Source: Pomacea canaliculata
Lineage: Eukaryota > Mollusca > Gastropoda > Architaenioglossa > Ampullariidae
Direction of reading: 5' to 3'
Length of the DNA stretch: 64,000 bases
NCBI RefSeq assembly: GCF_003073045.1
Contig: NC_037591.1
Span: forward strand, 25,763,319 to 25,827,318
Shown here: positions 36,979-50,904 of the stretch, piece after piece
Layout of the letters: the number at the start of each line of letters is the position of its first letter
How positions within the stretch are numbered: the first letter of the stretch is position 1
Notes under the pieces: model-generated
What the model was told of the DNA's origin: nothing
The model's input: only the letters and a program-made list of their open reading frames with translations
Databases searched by the model: none
Made by a program: the position numbers and the translations under genes

Positions 36979-39900
36979 ATGATGATACCTCAGATCATTT
37001 TCTGGCCTGGTCCTGCATTGCCCTGGCTTCTCGCGGTAACAGGGTTGTTTTTATATCTTCTCTACAAATTCTTTGCATCTGAGAAAAAGCATGTACCTCC
37101 AGGCCCGTCAGGTGTTATAGTCTTCTTTGATATTCTAAAAGCAGTGAAAGGAGGAACTCTGCATTTACTGGGTGAGAAGTTGGCCAGACAGTATGGCGAG
37201 ATCGTCATGTGCAGGACCATCATCGGCAACTTGTGTTTCCTCAACTCGGCGAGACTTGTCAGACAGGTGTTTACCGACAAGGAGACACAGCTCATCGCCA
37301 ACGATCGTCCACATACATTCACTGGTGCTGTATTGTCATATAGGTTCAAGGATGTGGGATTAAGCGATGAAGTCAAAACTTCAGAGTGGTCCAAGATAAG
37401 AAAACTCTTTCATTCCACTCTCAGGGTATGAGGGCGTATTTGTATTTACACTACATTTTTTTCTTTGTCTGCGAATTATCTCAAGTTTATGCAGACTCAC
37501 AGAAATGTAAAAAATGAAGATTATCTTGGTAAAGCTGCATGGACAAATGACACGTTATTTGCACAAATCTCTAAATCTTCTTCTAATTCTTTTTTTACAA
37601 ATATTTCTATTTTATTGTTTGTGTAATTCTTTTTATTTTATTGATTTTATTTGTTAAATATTATTATTGGTATTTATTTTAGCTCCAATTTCGTTTTATT
37701 AATTTTTTTATTCCGAGAAAACTCTACATTTCTATGGTAAATAAAATGAAGCTGACCAACCAGTATAACCAGTATAACATTTTCAATGTAGTTTCCAATA
37801 AAAACTGTTATCGATCAACATAATTCAGATTAAAGTAAAGTTTTGCTTTTGTTTAGAGACCGGTAGGAAAATGAAATGAATTGAGGAGACATTAAAAGCA
37901 AATTTTTTCAATCACTGTTTTTCATTGCATTTTATATAGTTCTATGGAAGCGGTGTGGAGATGTTTGAGGGGACGATGCAAACAGAGTTACAAAGCTTGA
38001 CTGGGACCCTGGAAATACAAACAAAAATGGTGGGTGAAAATAACCGCCAGATTGCAGGAGGATGCTGTGAGCTGGAGATGGAACATTTCCTGCCTATTTC
38101 TATTCGACGTGTCCTAGCAACTTTGGTATGTAATGAGTACCCCAACAACATGTCTCTACGCTGTCTGTCTCTCCTTATCTTTCAATGTCCTGCGTGATAC
38201 ACGGCCGTCAAGAGGTTAAGATGGACAACACTCGTTAGAAAGAGATTTCTCGTTGCTGGTGAGATCCATGGAAGCTGGAAATGACTTGCTGGGCAATTTA
38301 TACCTCTAAATCAACTGACTAGCTTTAATGAAAATAGCGGGTGAAGCTAGCTGCAGTGTAACAGAGTGTGTTGGTTGGAATCCACTGATTCTAGTCCTGT
38401 GTCCAGTTGTTCATTATGTTTTCTATACTTGTTGTTATTTTATATCAGTCATTTTGACAATTTACGTGGAAGACTACGCTTGTTTCACTTCATTGTAGTA
38501 TCCAAAAAGCTTCCGCGTTGTTCTTCGCTTGCGACTCACCTTTGAGAGGTGAGCAGCGTTCATCACTGCTCCATGGAGGAGCTGAAGACTACGCGAGCTG
38601 TGCAGCAGGACAAGCCCAAGTCACAAGACTCTGAGAGCCATTTTAAACATTTAAAACCATCTTGTCTTTTGATACAATTCCCTCGCGTGTGACCCCTAAA
38701 GTGCTTGGAGAGTTGCGGGTTGGGGGTGAGAGCGAGGGGAAGAAACAGGGGATGCGCTTTGAAGAGTCGTACTTTTTATATTTACACTGATGTAATATCG
38801 TGTCTATGTGCTGTATCGCTTGTGTGTGTGGTTTAAAAAATAACAAAATATGAATTTTAAAAAATAAATATAATATTACAAAAACTCCAACAACCACAAT
38901 GCTTCACTTAACTATACATAAATAGTTTGTACATAAATAGTTTATTCGCAAAACACTTCCGTAGTTTTACAACGTTCTTCTCAAAATATCAGATCACAGG
39001 TGAAGCCCCAGATTCTAAATTATCACAAATGGTTGGAGATTTGGCAGTGCGTATACAGAAAATCAATTGTCCTACCACTGACATTCTTCTGTGCACTTTT
39101 CCATTCCTGCAATTTCTCCCTGGAACCTACTACAAGGACCTGTGTGACAGGACGCTCCAGTGCAGAGACGCCTTCATGGAAGAAGTTCTCACCAAAGGAA
39201 AAGTAACTCTATTTGTTATTTTTGAAAGGATTTGAATCTGATTAGGTCTTCTCAGATTAACGGACATCTAGATAAATCTGTCTCAAATATTTAGTTGTAG
39301 GCAGAACACCATGCACTCCCTATCAATATGAATTCATGTGCCAAACGCAGGCTTAATAATTTAAGCAAAATTCTTTTTTGATGAAGGCTAATCACGTGCC
39401 TGGTAAACCCAAGGGGATGCTGGGAGCTCTTTTCGATGAGCAGGAGAACAACAGCAGCGACTGGTTTACAGACGACCATATACGGGGAATGCTTGTTGAC
39501 ATTGTTATCGCTGGTATGAATGGAAAAATAATCTGAGCTCCAAGAATTTGCCCTTTCTACTTAGGTCTTCTTATGGTTTCTTTAAGTATCACGTACTTTG
39601 AATATCACTTTTGGTTTTAGTTTTTAAAAACTCTTTCATAAGGCAATTTAAATTTTTGGGTTATATCACTGAGTTGCTTTTAATCCAATTACTCCAGGCT
39701 GCCTTTATTTTCTATTCGTTAAACTTTAATCAGTTATTGATAAACTAATCCCACTTCTAGGGTATGCTACTTCCACTGAGCTGCTCAAGGGCTTCTTCCT
39801 GTACATGGTTCACCATCCTCGAGTCATGAAAAGAGTTCAAGAAGAGATAGACAGGGTCTTGGGACAAAAAGTACCTTCTCTTGAAGACAGAAGAAGCCTG

Positions 39901-41234
39901 CCCTTCACAGAAGCGGCCATATTGGAAGCACTTCGAGTTGTTACTGTTCCTCCGCTATCTCTCGCACACGAGGCAAGAGAGGATTTCACCACTGACGGCT
40001 TTTTCATTCCCAAAGGGACGATTGTAAGGCAACAAAAAAATAGGGAAAATAAATAATTGTTGCCATTATATATTAGATAAAACCTTTCGAGACATGCCGC
40101 GTTTTTGTCAAATAAGTGGGGAAAATTTTGGGGGAACAAGTAATTTTGAAAAAATCATTTGTATTGAAGTTCACATTACCTTATTAGGAAATGATCAGAT
40201 AGTTGTCTTTTTATAATCATGACATATGATGATATGCGAATATTCAGAACACAAATTATCTTTCTCTCGATGTCATCAAACAGGATAACTTATATTTTTC
40301 CATACTGGATAAATAGGGGGCTGGGGGGGGGGGGCAATTTTCCACCCAGAGGTGTAAACAAGTTTGTAGCCCGTCTACTTCTGATATGAAACTTAGCACA
40401 GGTCTGTGAAGCTATGCGGTATAGACTTAAATTTCATCTGAACTCAAGGAATCAACTGTATAGTCTTAACGTTTCACATAATATTTTCCATACGAACTTA
40501 TTTTGTTTCAGATATTTGAGAACATTTGGTCGATGAATCGGGATCCAACAGCATGGGAGGACCCTGAGGTATTTCGTCCTGAGCGTTTCCTTGACGACGA
40601 GGGTCAGTTGCTGCCCCCTACTCACCCTACACGATGGAGGTAGTGTGCTTCTCCTCAATATGTGAAACAGTATTGTGATCATGCATCTAAGTTTATTCCT
40701 TGCTTTTCATCGAACAGAATAGAGCTGCGGCAAAGTCTATATCTTAGCTTTACAGAAATCCACTTCAAATAAGATTTTTAAGCACTAGGGGTTTGTAATT
40801 AAGTAGATTATAGCCACTTAATGTCTGATTTTGTATAAACGTTATAGTAGATAACGCATAAAGTGTCAATCGGAAATTCTGGTTGTTTGCTGGATTCACC
40901 CCAGAAAACTTAATTCTTATCTTATCTATATATATGTGTGTATCAGACTTCAACAATGTAGTTCGTCTCTCTCTGTCTGTCTCTCTCTCTCTCTCTCTCC
41001 TTTCTCTCTTTTGTATCCAGATTTCTTCCCTTTGGGATTGGAAAGCGCAGCTGTCCGGGGGAGAACTTCGCGCGCTCGCGAGTCTTCCTCTACGTCACAA
41101 CGCTCTTACAGCAGTTCGACTTCCTCCCGCCTGGCAACCATGATTTGCTTCCCCTGACACCAGATTCGTGGACAGAGGGCGTAGTCCTGCAGCTCAAGCC
41201 ATGCTACGTGACAATAAAGAGAAGGTTGCAGTAG
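36979..41234 (+). CDS. P450-5, cytochrome P450, clan 2 (CYP2-like), 7 exons, 524 aa
   Basis: Exons are 36979-37425, 37940-38125, 38993-39202, 39387-39513, 39761-40023, 40512-40639 and 41021-41234. There are two adjacent ATG codons (36979 and 36982); the second aligns with P450-4, whose first is ACG, and I took the first. Helix I is A323-G-Y-A-T327, ExxR E379-R382, heme Cys465. Exon 4 has two codons more than in P450-4. One helix segment reads L-Q-F-L-P-G where the family has L-R-F-L-P-G. A CT repeat of about 27 nt stands just before the exon 7 acceptor. Intron 2 contains about 700 nt (38200-38920) absent from P450-4. It is the youngest duplicate in the array together with P450-4. Confidence 0.93.
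40974..41000. repeat. (CT)n tract in the exon 7 polypyrimidine region of P450-5
   Basis: A CT repeat has replaced or extended the polypyrimidine tract before exon 7. P450-4 has a shorter version at about 33191-33204. Confidence 0.85.
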
Positions 41235-41660
41235 TCATTCACGGGTAAAATGCTGGTACCGAATAAGAGATTGTCTTCATCTCCACAGAGTTGCCAATCA
41301 ATTTCTTTGATTTTTGCAGTTTTCTTTTCTGTGCTGTATCATGTAGATTGTAGACTATTACTAGAAAGTACTTAACTACGTTGCTCGAGTAGTGTCCCTT
41401 TGACTGGCAGGCTGTCAGCACTCTGCACTGATCAAAGATTTGGTGTCCTTAAAGAGGGAGATAATTATTGTGATGCTTCGGACTCTATTTGTCTCTATCT
41501 TTCGGCCATACTGTTTCCTTTGAAAAAAAAACCTCTTTGACCTGTGCATAAAATTTTCTTTTAGTCTGTAAAACAGATGCAAATAATAAACCATGTGACC
41601 TATCCATTGGAATGTCATGAAATCCGGCGTGGTCACGGTCCAATTCTCTACAATGGTTCA
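41235..41660. repeat. 3' flank of P450-5 with recurrent block, copy 3
   Basis: The part at 41370-41640 matches 34401-34680. Relative to P450-4, about 700 nt between the stop codon and this block have been lost. Confidence 0.6.
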
Positions 41661-43720
41661 AATCCAGCATCAATCAGGTCAAGATGACGACATATCCAGA
41701 CATCGACAAAGGAAGCGACTATAGCCTTGTCAACGAGCTGAATCTAAGGATGAAGCCCATCGCAGACATTTTACCAATTCAGTACACAGCATGTGTGGGA
41801 ATATAAGTCAGTAAGAAATGCACATTCTGTAGTAATAAAAGAGGACAATTGAACACCTGTCTGGGCACTATGAAATAGTGAAACTACTCTTGACAAGCCT
41901 TCAAAACGCAATAGTTGAAAAATTCATTAAAATAATAATTTCATAATAAATGAGTCTCTTATACTATCTTTCTACGAGGAAAATTGTCAAATATGCAATG
42001 CACTAGAGTACTCTCAGAATCAATGTTTCTATAACTGTAAATTAGATGAGAAACAACCATATTTAAGAGTTTTTTTACAACTAAATGAAAGATACAAGAC
42101 TGAGGAGTGTAGCTTACTTATTAACATGAAATCGCAGGAATTAATAAAGCGCTGGGATGACTATATTTTTTAGTTGGAAATTAGGTAACTAACAAAAATA
42201 TTCTTTTAATCCATAATGCGCAATACATAAAACTTTAGTTTACTAGTTTTAGTTTTAGAATACTAGTTTTCATTTGAAAATCTAAACATAAATAAATTAA
42301 TCTTTTCTATTACTTCATAATATAGCATTTCTTGAGTTTATTCGGATATAAAATATTTTATAACATTTTAGAAGACATGTAAATGAGGAAGGCATCTTTC
42401 CAAGTACTAACTTGTGCTTCTATGAATAATATATAACAGAATAATATAATTTATAGCAGCTGTTTGCTGGATCAGATTTTCACCACTCCTATTAGCATCA
42501 GTTACCTGTACAAACTGTAGTTTTTTCATAAAGTGCTGTAGAAATACATATTTTGCTATGTAGTGGTGCTAGAAAAGTGGTGCTTGAAAAGTACTGCTGT
42601 AAGTCTCTACAAATAGCAGCTTTCATCCTGCCTGCAGATAGTCTTCCTCTCCTGGTGCCTTACTGATGGTGCATAGCAACTCTATTATTCTATTTTCTGT
42701 CTTTTGCATACTGTTCGGAAAGTAAGCATCTGTTTAATTTCACATGGAAAAAAAGTTTCAGTATATAAACAATGTATAATTGTGAAAAGGCATGGCATAG
42801 TACACACCAGATGCTAGATAGATATATTTAGCTACTTTGTCATTTTTTCACTAGCTGGCAATGTTGAAGACCTGTATTATCTAAATAGTGCAGCATGAAT
42901 TCAAGGTTTACAGGTTAAAGGTTTTATGCTAAATGTAAGGACAGATGAACCATACTACCTGAAGTTTATATGGAGACATCTTGAGATAAAAATCCAGTTC
43001 ACAGATTTCCGCATTCAAAAGACAATAAATTCAGTTTATTCAAAGAGTGATAAGAACTTAGCCTTGAACAGAAGCACCAGCAGTGGATGACTGTGCAAAA
43101 GGCTTTTTAAAACATGTATTCTGCTTGTGTGCTGGTTTGTAACAGAAAGAGATTATGTGGATGGTAATTTTAGTTTTGTTTTTGCTTTACCATTTTCTCC
43201 TATAATGATGTAAAACTGACCCCAAAAATATTGTCAGATTCGATTATGCCGACACTTCAATCAGGCATGTACATGTGGATAATGTTTTACATTAAAACAA
43301 ATGTTCCCTTTGTGTTCTATTATTTTTTGATTAATACAAAAGGGTTTTGTGTTATCTTTTATGATATTAAAGATTGGAACTTTAAAGGACAACGCAAGCG
43401 CGAATCAAAAATCGCTGAAAATAGAGCCTACAGTACCACAAAAACATATTATGGTGGTATTTTATTACAAAGAGGCACGGGAGATTTTATATTATTAGTC
43501 GGAGTTTGTGAATAAACAACGGTGCATTTCGCAGTACAAATGAAATGCGGGAAATAGCAACCTTTGTGAAGACAAGAAGACAAGGCTATGACAACAGAAA
43601 CAGCATGAAAGAGAAGACAGTGGTGTACAAAGAAGAATCCTAAGGAAAAAAACAAAGAGTTTTTCTGTTCCTTCAGTGCACATTCTCTAAATTTTGTACT
43701 AAGCAATGCTACTATTGCCG
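41661..43720. other. Spacer between P450-5 and P450-6, no recognised gene
   Basis: This is mostly unique AT-rich sequence. A short open frame with ATG at about 41683 (39 codons, M-T-T-Y-P-D-I-D) has ordinary composition but no family match. The frame at 43231-43515 is AT-rich noise. Confidence 0.4.
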
Positions 43721-44462
43721 TCTATAAGATGTGAATTTCTTGCCATTAATTCAGAAAGTAATAAATATCTCTCTGAATAAACTACCGTTATGAAGCACAG
43801 AAAACTCGTGACTGATATTATAGCCAGACCACTGAGTCAAGGAGGAAAGTGGAAAGTAGCATTGACGCAGAAGGACTGAATTAACAGGCAGACGAAAAGA
43901 CCCAGAGGACGACCTGCTCTGTGATTCATTACAGACACACAAGTTAAAACAGAATTAATGTTTTGTCAAGGGCGATACACAGCCTGGCTCCAGCCCTGTT
44001 TATGTCGCCATACTTGAATCAGATCCGTCTCAACGTGATTTGCTATCGTGTTCTGGTGTCGTGTTTCCTTTTTTTTCATATTCCCCTAGTTATATTAGTA
44101 TATAAAATCCAGGGGCCGTAGCCATTAAGAAAGATTAAGTCTTTGCCCTGGGGCAATATGAGTAACTCGAGGACCAGTGTCTTGCTTCCAAAGTCTTGAA
44201 GTAGCGTTCAGACCCCGCAGACATGCTTTTTACCCCCGGAGATGTTGTTACAAAGCTGTGGCAAAGACACAGTAAGTAGTGTCTCAGGGCATCGCATTGT
44301 AACACTTTTCATTAAGTTCTTTGTTTTGCCTTGGGGAAACGACTTACTCTCCCCTCGTAACTACGGCCCCAGTTCTCCTCTCCAGGCCTATCAGGATGTG
44401 TGCAGGTTTAATGTTCACGCATTGTAAACAAAAAATACACTTATCAAAATAGGTCACCGCCA
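43721..44462 (+). other. Upstream region of P450-6
   Basis: The part at 43730-43900 resembles 35800-35960, and a tttgctatcg...ttctggtgtc phrase at 44038-44062 matches the upstream of genes 1, 3, 4 and 5. The GGCTTATCATAGCA element is degenerate (aggcctatcaggatgtg at about 44380). Confidence 0.45.
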
Positions 44463-44468
44463 TATAAA
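44463..44468 (+). promoter_or_regulatory. TATA box of P450-6
   Basis: TATAAA lies 79 nt before the ATG, in the same place as in the other copies. Confidence 0.5.
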
Positions 44469-44541
44469 TTTAAATCTCTTAGAGAAGAGTCATTGTAAAC
44501 ACCAGTTCCACTTTGTTGTCAATAAGACAAGCAGCACTAAG

Positions 44542-47500
44542 ATGGTATTATTTCAACTCCTTTCCGTTCTTCGCCCCGCGTTACCCTGGCTTCTCGCGGT
44601 AACAGGGATTTTTTTGTATTTTGTGTACAAACATTTTGCGATCGGGAAAAAGCCTGTGCCTCCAGGTCCTTCAGGTGTCAAGTTGTTCTTTGAAATTTTA
44701 AAAGCGTTGAAAGGAGGAACTCTGCATTTACTGGGTGAGAAGTGGGCCAGACAGTATGGAGACATCGTCATGTGCAGGACCATCATCGGAAACTTGTGTT
44801 TCCTCAACTCGGCGAGACTTGTCAGACAGGTGTTTACCGACAAGGGGACAGAACTTGTCACCAATGATCGACCTCCGTCCTACACTGGAGCTGTGTTGGC
44901 CTACAACTTCAAGATCGTGGGATTAAGTGATGGAGTCAAATTATCAGACTGGTCCAAGATGAGGAAACTCTTTCATTCCACTCTCAAGGTATTATCCGAA
45001 ATTATTTATGGGCTTTTCCTTTGTGTTATTTTATTTTAGTGTTCAACTATTTCAATTTTATTGTTTTATTTATCATTATTTTATACAATGTTAATTGTTT
45101 TTAGAGACCTGTAAGAAAACGATCAATGAATGGAGCTGAACATCATTCAATGCAAACTTCAGGGCTTCTAAGTGTGTAGTCTCATCACAAGTTTCATTGA
45201 TTTTAACTTAATCTATTAATGTTGTGTTTTATGTAGTTCTATGGAAGCGGTGTAGAGACTTTTGAAGTGATGCTGCGAGCAGAGTTATGTCGCTTGACTG
45301 AAGCTCTAGAGACGGAAATAAAACTAGCGGGTGGCAATGATCGCCAGCTTCCAGAATGTCGGTGTGACCTGGAGATGGAAAGTTTCGTGCCCATTTCTAT
45401 TCGACGTGTTCTAGCAACTTTGGTAAGTAATGTGTGTAATATGTAGGTCACTGACATGTCTTTTCACTTTCTTCCCATTTATCTCATCTCTACTAACCTT
45501 TTCTTTCTCTCAATGGTGCTAGAAGTGGCAGAATTGTTTTTATTCGCAGCACATCTGTGGGGAAAAAAATAGCTCATTCACTCGTATGACTATGCACACT
45601 TGCGCACATCTTCACATACGAAGGCACGCGAGTGCATAAACATGTTTAGCATGGCATAATGGGTATTGTACACAAATACTTTATCAAAAGACTACCATCA
45701 TTAATCACCGTGTGTTTCGAAATACCAGATCACAGGTGAAGCCCATGGGCCAGATTCCAAAGTACCACAGCTAGTTGGCGATTGGGCAGTGTGTCTACAG
45801 AAAATCATAAGTCCTACCACTGACTATCTTCTGTTCACTTTTCCATTCCTGCGGTTTCTCCCTGGAACCTACTACAAGGAGCTGTGTGACAGGACCCACA
45901 AGTGCCGGGATGCCTTCATGGAAGAAGTCTTCACCAAAGCAAAGGTATCTCCGTATTTGTGATGATATATCTATTTTAAATACGATTCCAGTGTAGGGCC
46001 ATTAAGCCGAGGTGACTGAGGTCGAAACTGCTTCCCCGAGACTTCAGTGGTCAGTGGCTTAAATATTTTTTGATAAGGCATAAATTACAACAAATAACAA
46101 AAAAAATAAATTAATCATTAATTATTATTTAATAATAACAAAGCATATCAAATACATTTAAATTATTTTATTTCACATAATTTCATAAAAAGTACTAAAT
46201 ATTTAAAGCAAATGTGATGTGCTCAGGGTTAGAGATTCAGTTCATGAAGAAATAAGTTAACAACGCTTTAGACATCTGTTTTTGTCTGTTTTTATGAACG
46301 TGTGTGTCTGTAAGCTTACAGGATTGATGATAATAAAATGAAACCAATTTTCATGAAGGCTAATCACGTTCCTGGTAAGCCGAAGGGGATGCTGGGTGCT
46401 CTTTTCGATGAGCAGGTGAACAACAGCAGCGACTGGCTTACAGACGATCACATCCGGGGGATGATGATTGACATTGTTATTGCTGGTATGAATGTAAACA
46501 CAATCTTAGTTCAAGTATGTCATCGGTTTCTACTCAGGCTTTTTCAGAATGACAAAGATGTTCGAAATTTATCACTAAAAGGAAGAACAGAGCTTAGAGG
46601 AATCAGATAAATATCAATCAATTTGTTAAACTACGGATTTATTTAACAGCGTTTATGCAATGTTTGTGGTGTAGCATTCATGTAAAGTTTTTTCTTTCTC
46701 AAAATGTTATTAAAAATGCTTCTGATGTATATTACGCTTTTTTATTTCTTTACTTTTTACTAAACCATTCGTAAATTTTTAAGGTACTCACCAACTGAGT
46801 TCCTTTCACTGCAGTTACTATAGTAACTATATATAGGCTGCCTTTCCTTCCTATTAATCACAACGCAGAATAAATATTTACACTCAGACAAATATTCTAC
46901 AACAAAATTGTATCAGATAATTATCAAACTACTCCAAATTCGTTATTATATTTTCTTAACTCAGCACTTTAAGACATATTTTTACTTCACAAACAACTAT
47001 AAAACATGTGCCAGTAGTTTAAAGCTTTTTTTCCATTATCTCCTTATCATAACAAATTCTTTTAATGACTTTGATTATTAACTAATCATGTTTTCAGGGT
47101 ATGCTACTTCAACTGAGTTGCTCAAGGGATTTTTCCTGTTCATGGCTCACCATCCTCAAGCCATGAAAAGGATTCAGCAAGAGATAGACAAAGTCTTGGG
47201 ACTTAAAGCACCCTCCCTTAACGATAGAAAGAGCCTGCCTTTCATAGAAGCGGCCATATTGGAAGTACTTCGAATGGTTTCTACTATTCCGCTATCACTT
47301 GGACACGAGACAAGAGATGATGTCGTCACTAACGGCTTTTGCATCCCCAAAGGCACGATTGTAAGAAACTAAAATAACAAAATCAAGGGGAAATAATTAA
47401 CTATTGTCATTAAATGTAAGGTACAACCGTTAGATGTGTGCGAGTAATAAAACATTTTCATCAAAACATTAAACCATTTTGTAACAAGTATTTTCAATAA

Positions 47501-48728
47501 TGAGCTGTACTAATTAGTTCACGTTAACTAATAAACTAATTAGAAAATTCTCAGGAAATTGTATTTACGATAATCACCAGATACTCTAATTGACGCACTG
47601 ACACCAATGCTCTCCTTTCGATGTCTGTAAACTAACTTGATAACATACATCCTCTCGGCTGAGTGAACAGTAAGAAATTTTCCATCAGAGTTCCAAACTG
47701 GTCTTTAGTCCGTAACCTTCTAATACCTACTTGATCATCCTATTCACAGACAAAAAGCTCAACAAAAGTATGTGACTTGCTGTGGTATAGTTAAAACTTT
47801 CTCTGAATTCTGTCAATGAATAAACTTCATAGTTTAATAGTTTTAAATATTATTAATAATGCAAACTGATCTCTGCTCAGCAATTAGGGAACATTTGGTG
47901 GATGAACCGAGACCCGACAGCATGGGAGGAGCCTGATGTCTTTCGTCCTGAACGTTTCCTAGACAACGAGGGTCAGTTACTTCCCCCTACTCACCCTACG
48001 CGATGGAGGTAGTGTGCTTCTCCTCAATAATAATAATAATAATAAAATTGACTATAATCACAACTATTGACAACTATGCTGATTGGTGTAAGGAGTAATG
48101 CTCTTGGAATATGTAAAGCAGTATTGTGATCATGTATTTATTTATAAAAATCGGTTTCCGATAAGGATTTCACGCACCTTTGGTAAATATGTTTGTTTTA
48201 TATGTATGTCCTATTTTTTTAAGCGTGAGGATTTTTATTTAAGTAAATGTCTTGTAGACAGATAAACTAGAAAATGCCATAAGTATCAATTTCAGATTAA
48301 GATAACAAAACAGTTGTTTTCTGGACTCCTTCCAGACACTAAGCCTAGACAATCTATCTCGTGCAAGTGCGTGTGCGTGTGTGCGTGTGAGGGAGAGAGA
48401 GTTTCCTTTTTGGACATAGAACTGTTTTCAAAGCTTGCTTCTGAAACATTTTTGCTAATTCTGAGGATGCATAGATGAGACTTTAACAAAACAGTTTGTC
48501 TCTTTGACTGTAAGACTACTTCCCTTTGGAGTTGGGAGGCGCAGCTGTCCTGGGGAGAGTTTCGCGCGCTCGCGGGCCTTCCTCTACGTCACAACACTCT
48601 TACAGAAATTCGACTTCCTCCCGCCTGTCAACCATGACTTGCTTCCCCTCACACAAGATTCGTGGACAGAGGGCGTTGTCCTGCAACTTAAGCCATACTA
48701 CGTGGCGATACAGAGAAGGTCACAGTAG
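44542..48728 (+). CDS. P450-6, cytochrome P450, clan 2 (CYP2-like), 7 exons, 526 aa
   Basis: Exons are 44542-44988, 45237-45422, 45729-45944, 46359-46485, 47098-47360, 47881-48008 and 48515-48728. It has the anchor and hinge of the family, helix C W-S-K-M-R, helix I A325-G-Y-A-T329, ExxR E381-R384 and heme Cys467. The heme loop begins [11 protein letters not shown] where the others have F-L-P-F-G-x-G-K-R; the core Phe, Gly, Arg and Cys are kept. Exon 3 ends T-K-A-K rather than T-K-G-K. Intron 1 is the shortest of the array (248 nt). It belongs to the second subfamily with genes 3-5. The C-terminus I-Q-R-R-S-Q is like genes 4 and 5. Confidence 0.92.
48361..48397. repeat. GT/GA-rich microsatellite in intron 6 of P450-6
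   Basis: A gtgcgtgtgtgcgtgtg run is followed by gagagaga, about 115 nt before exon 7. Confidence 0.8.
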
Positions 48729-50900
48729 ACAAATGGATAAAATGCTTGTACTCAATAAGAGACATGAATTGTCTGCTCCTTACCTTTGTCAGACTATTTT
48801 TCTATTGTTCCAATATTCACAAATAACAATGTTAATCTGTCATATTTGTGTAACACTGTCAAATATTGCAAACGGTTTAGTTCTAAAACTCTATACAACA
48901 GACCTATTACTTGTCACTGACACCTTTTGGCGATATATAACAATGTTAAAGAATGTTAAAGCTTGCTGTTTGATTTTACTTTTAATTTTTCTGCTCAGGC
49001 GCTCGGAGCTATCATCCTTGCAAAGTTATATTATTACAGGTCTTTCATAACATGTTTGTGCTGAACTGTACTCTAAGAATATATCTATTATTTGGGCTTT
49101 ACATTATGAATATCCGTGAACTAAACTAAAGTGGAAACATGGAAAGATTGTGCGGGAAAAATATTTGTCGTCCGAAGGAGAAAAGTGTGAACAAGTCAAG
49201 ATTCAACAGTGAATACACGTCCATGGTCCAACAACCACGACTTCATTAGAGTTTGTAAAGTTTGCATGATGATTTTTATATACTGTTATATGTATGTACA
49301 TATTTTATTAAAACGACTTGTCTCTTGTCTTTTGTTGATAAATAGTTCAGTTTTTGAGAAAGAGGGGGCGGGGCTCAGTATTTCTATCATCTAGTGCGCA
49401 GCACATCTTTCGCCAGCCTTAACTACAAATAAATAAGTAAAGATCAAAGATCACTTGTTTTAACGCCTTATCTTTACCCTAAGGCCAAGCTCAAGGTGCT
49501 TCATAAAATAAATAAATAAATGTTAACAGCACAATCTACAGAAAACTTGATATCGAGATTTTCAGCCCTGTGGACAGTCTCCTGATACGACGTTGCACGT
49601 TATTCCCTCTGAGCAGTTGCCATACATTAATAATTATTCTGGAATCGAGGAAGTATGAGAAAAAGTATTTTTCTCCTTTTTAGTCTGACCATGATCACTT
49701 ACACATAGAAAACATCGATACTATCTTCAAATGAGGCCACCCACCAATGACAGGGATGTGTTCACGGTTGTATGGAGTTTTATAATCTTGTCTTAAAATC
49801 ATCAGGTTAGTTTTACAATCACTGAGAAATAGCCAGATTCTGTTCAAGAATTTCCGGACTGAACCGAAGCAACCATCAGCATGTTAGTGTAGTCATAGAC
49901 TGTTCACAGGTGCTGGCCCTCTACGACCGTGAAGAGAGAGAGAGTTCTAGAGGCCAGTGAGACACACCTGTCCGCTACCTGATATTAAAGCATGACTAAT
50001 CTTCACACTCCTATGCAAGTATTTCAGAGCATGCAGTACAACCCGCAAGACATATGTGACCTCTGTCTTTGTACACAAGATATGTGTGACCACTAGCTCC
50101 AGCAGATCGCTGTGAAGGAAGCAAGAACCATCGCACTAACAGGCATGACTGTCCACAGTTCATGGGGACAGTCTGATATTGTAGCTGCTTGTTTAATACA
50201 ATTTTCTTCTATACAACTCGTGATCGAAGTTTTCTAGATCCGTCCATTAACTATAGTTGTTTTTGTAACTTTATATCTAGCTCATGATTAGAGAGAAAGA
50301 CATCGTGAGTATCAAGAACAGTCCGGGAATATGGTGTGGCTATTCTATTTATTTATTTATTTATTTATTTTTTAGCTATGCGTAAATAACCCGCAAAATA
50401 CAATTACTTGTAAACATTAGAACAGAACCATCCATGTTAAGCTATAATAACTGTCGATTGTCTCATGCAGATGAAATAAACGTGAGAAACAATATGTTAA
50501 TTAGCCAATCAAAGAAAAATTAAGTTTTCGCACCCTTGTACAGATTTAAGATACGAAGCTTCATCGTTTAAAGCTGAGCAGGTCTAAACAGTGTCTTACC
50601 TTGGTCGGACATTGTCACAAACAAAGTGGGGAAAATATAAAATATCTTGTTTACGTATAAACATCTCCGTAAAAAAGAAACTACATCCGGGGTTGTATTT
50701 TATGTTTCCCTAGTTCCTGTTATCTCGGTGCTAGAAAAATAATCAACTTAAGGAAATTATTTATGAAGATTTATTTCTAAAGATAAACAAAAAATGGTAA
50801 AGGAGGGAAGAAGAAAAGGAAAAGAGGGAAGGGTAAAGAAAAAAAAAAAGATTCATTGCCACAAAACTTGTAAAAGATAATCTGGCAATGAGCATCAACG
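48729..50900. other. Spacer after P450-6
   Basis: The first 120 nt match the 3' flanks of P450-4 and -5. The rest is unique, with an (ATTT)n tract at 50344-50372. A SINE-like phrase around 49450-49515 (aacgccttatc...aaggccaagctcaaggtgctt) ends in an AATAAATAAATA tail; I could not delimit it. Confidence 0.4.
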
Positions 50901-50904
50901 CACA

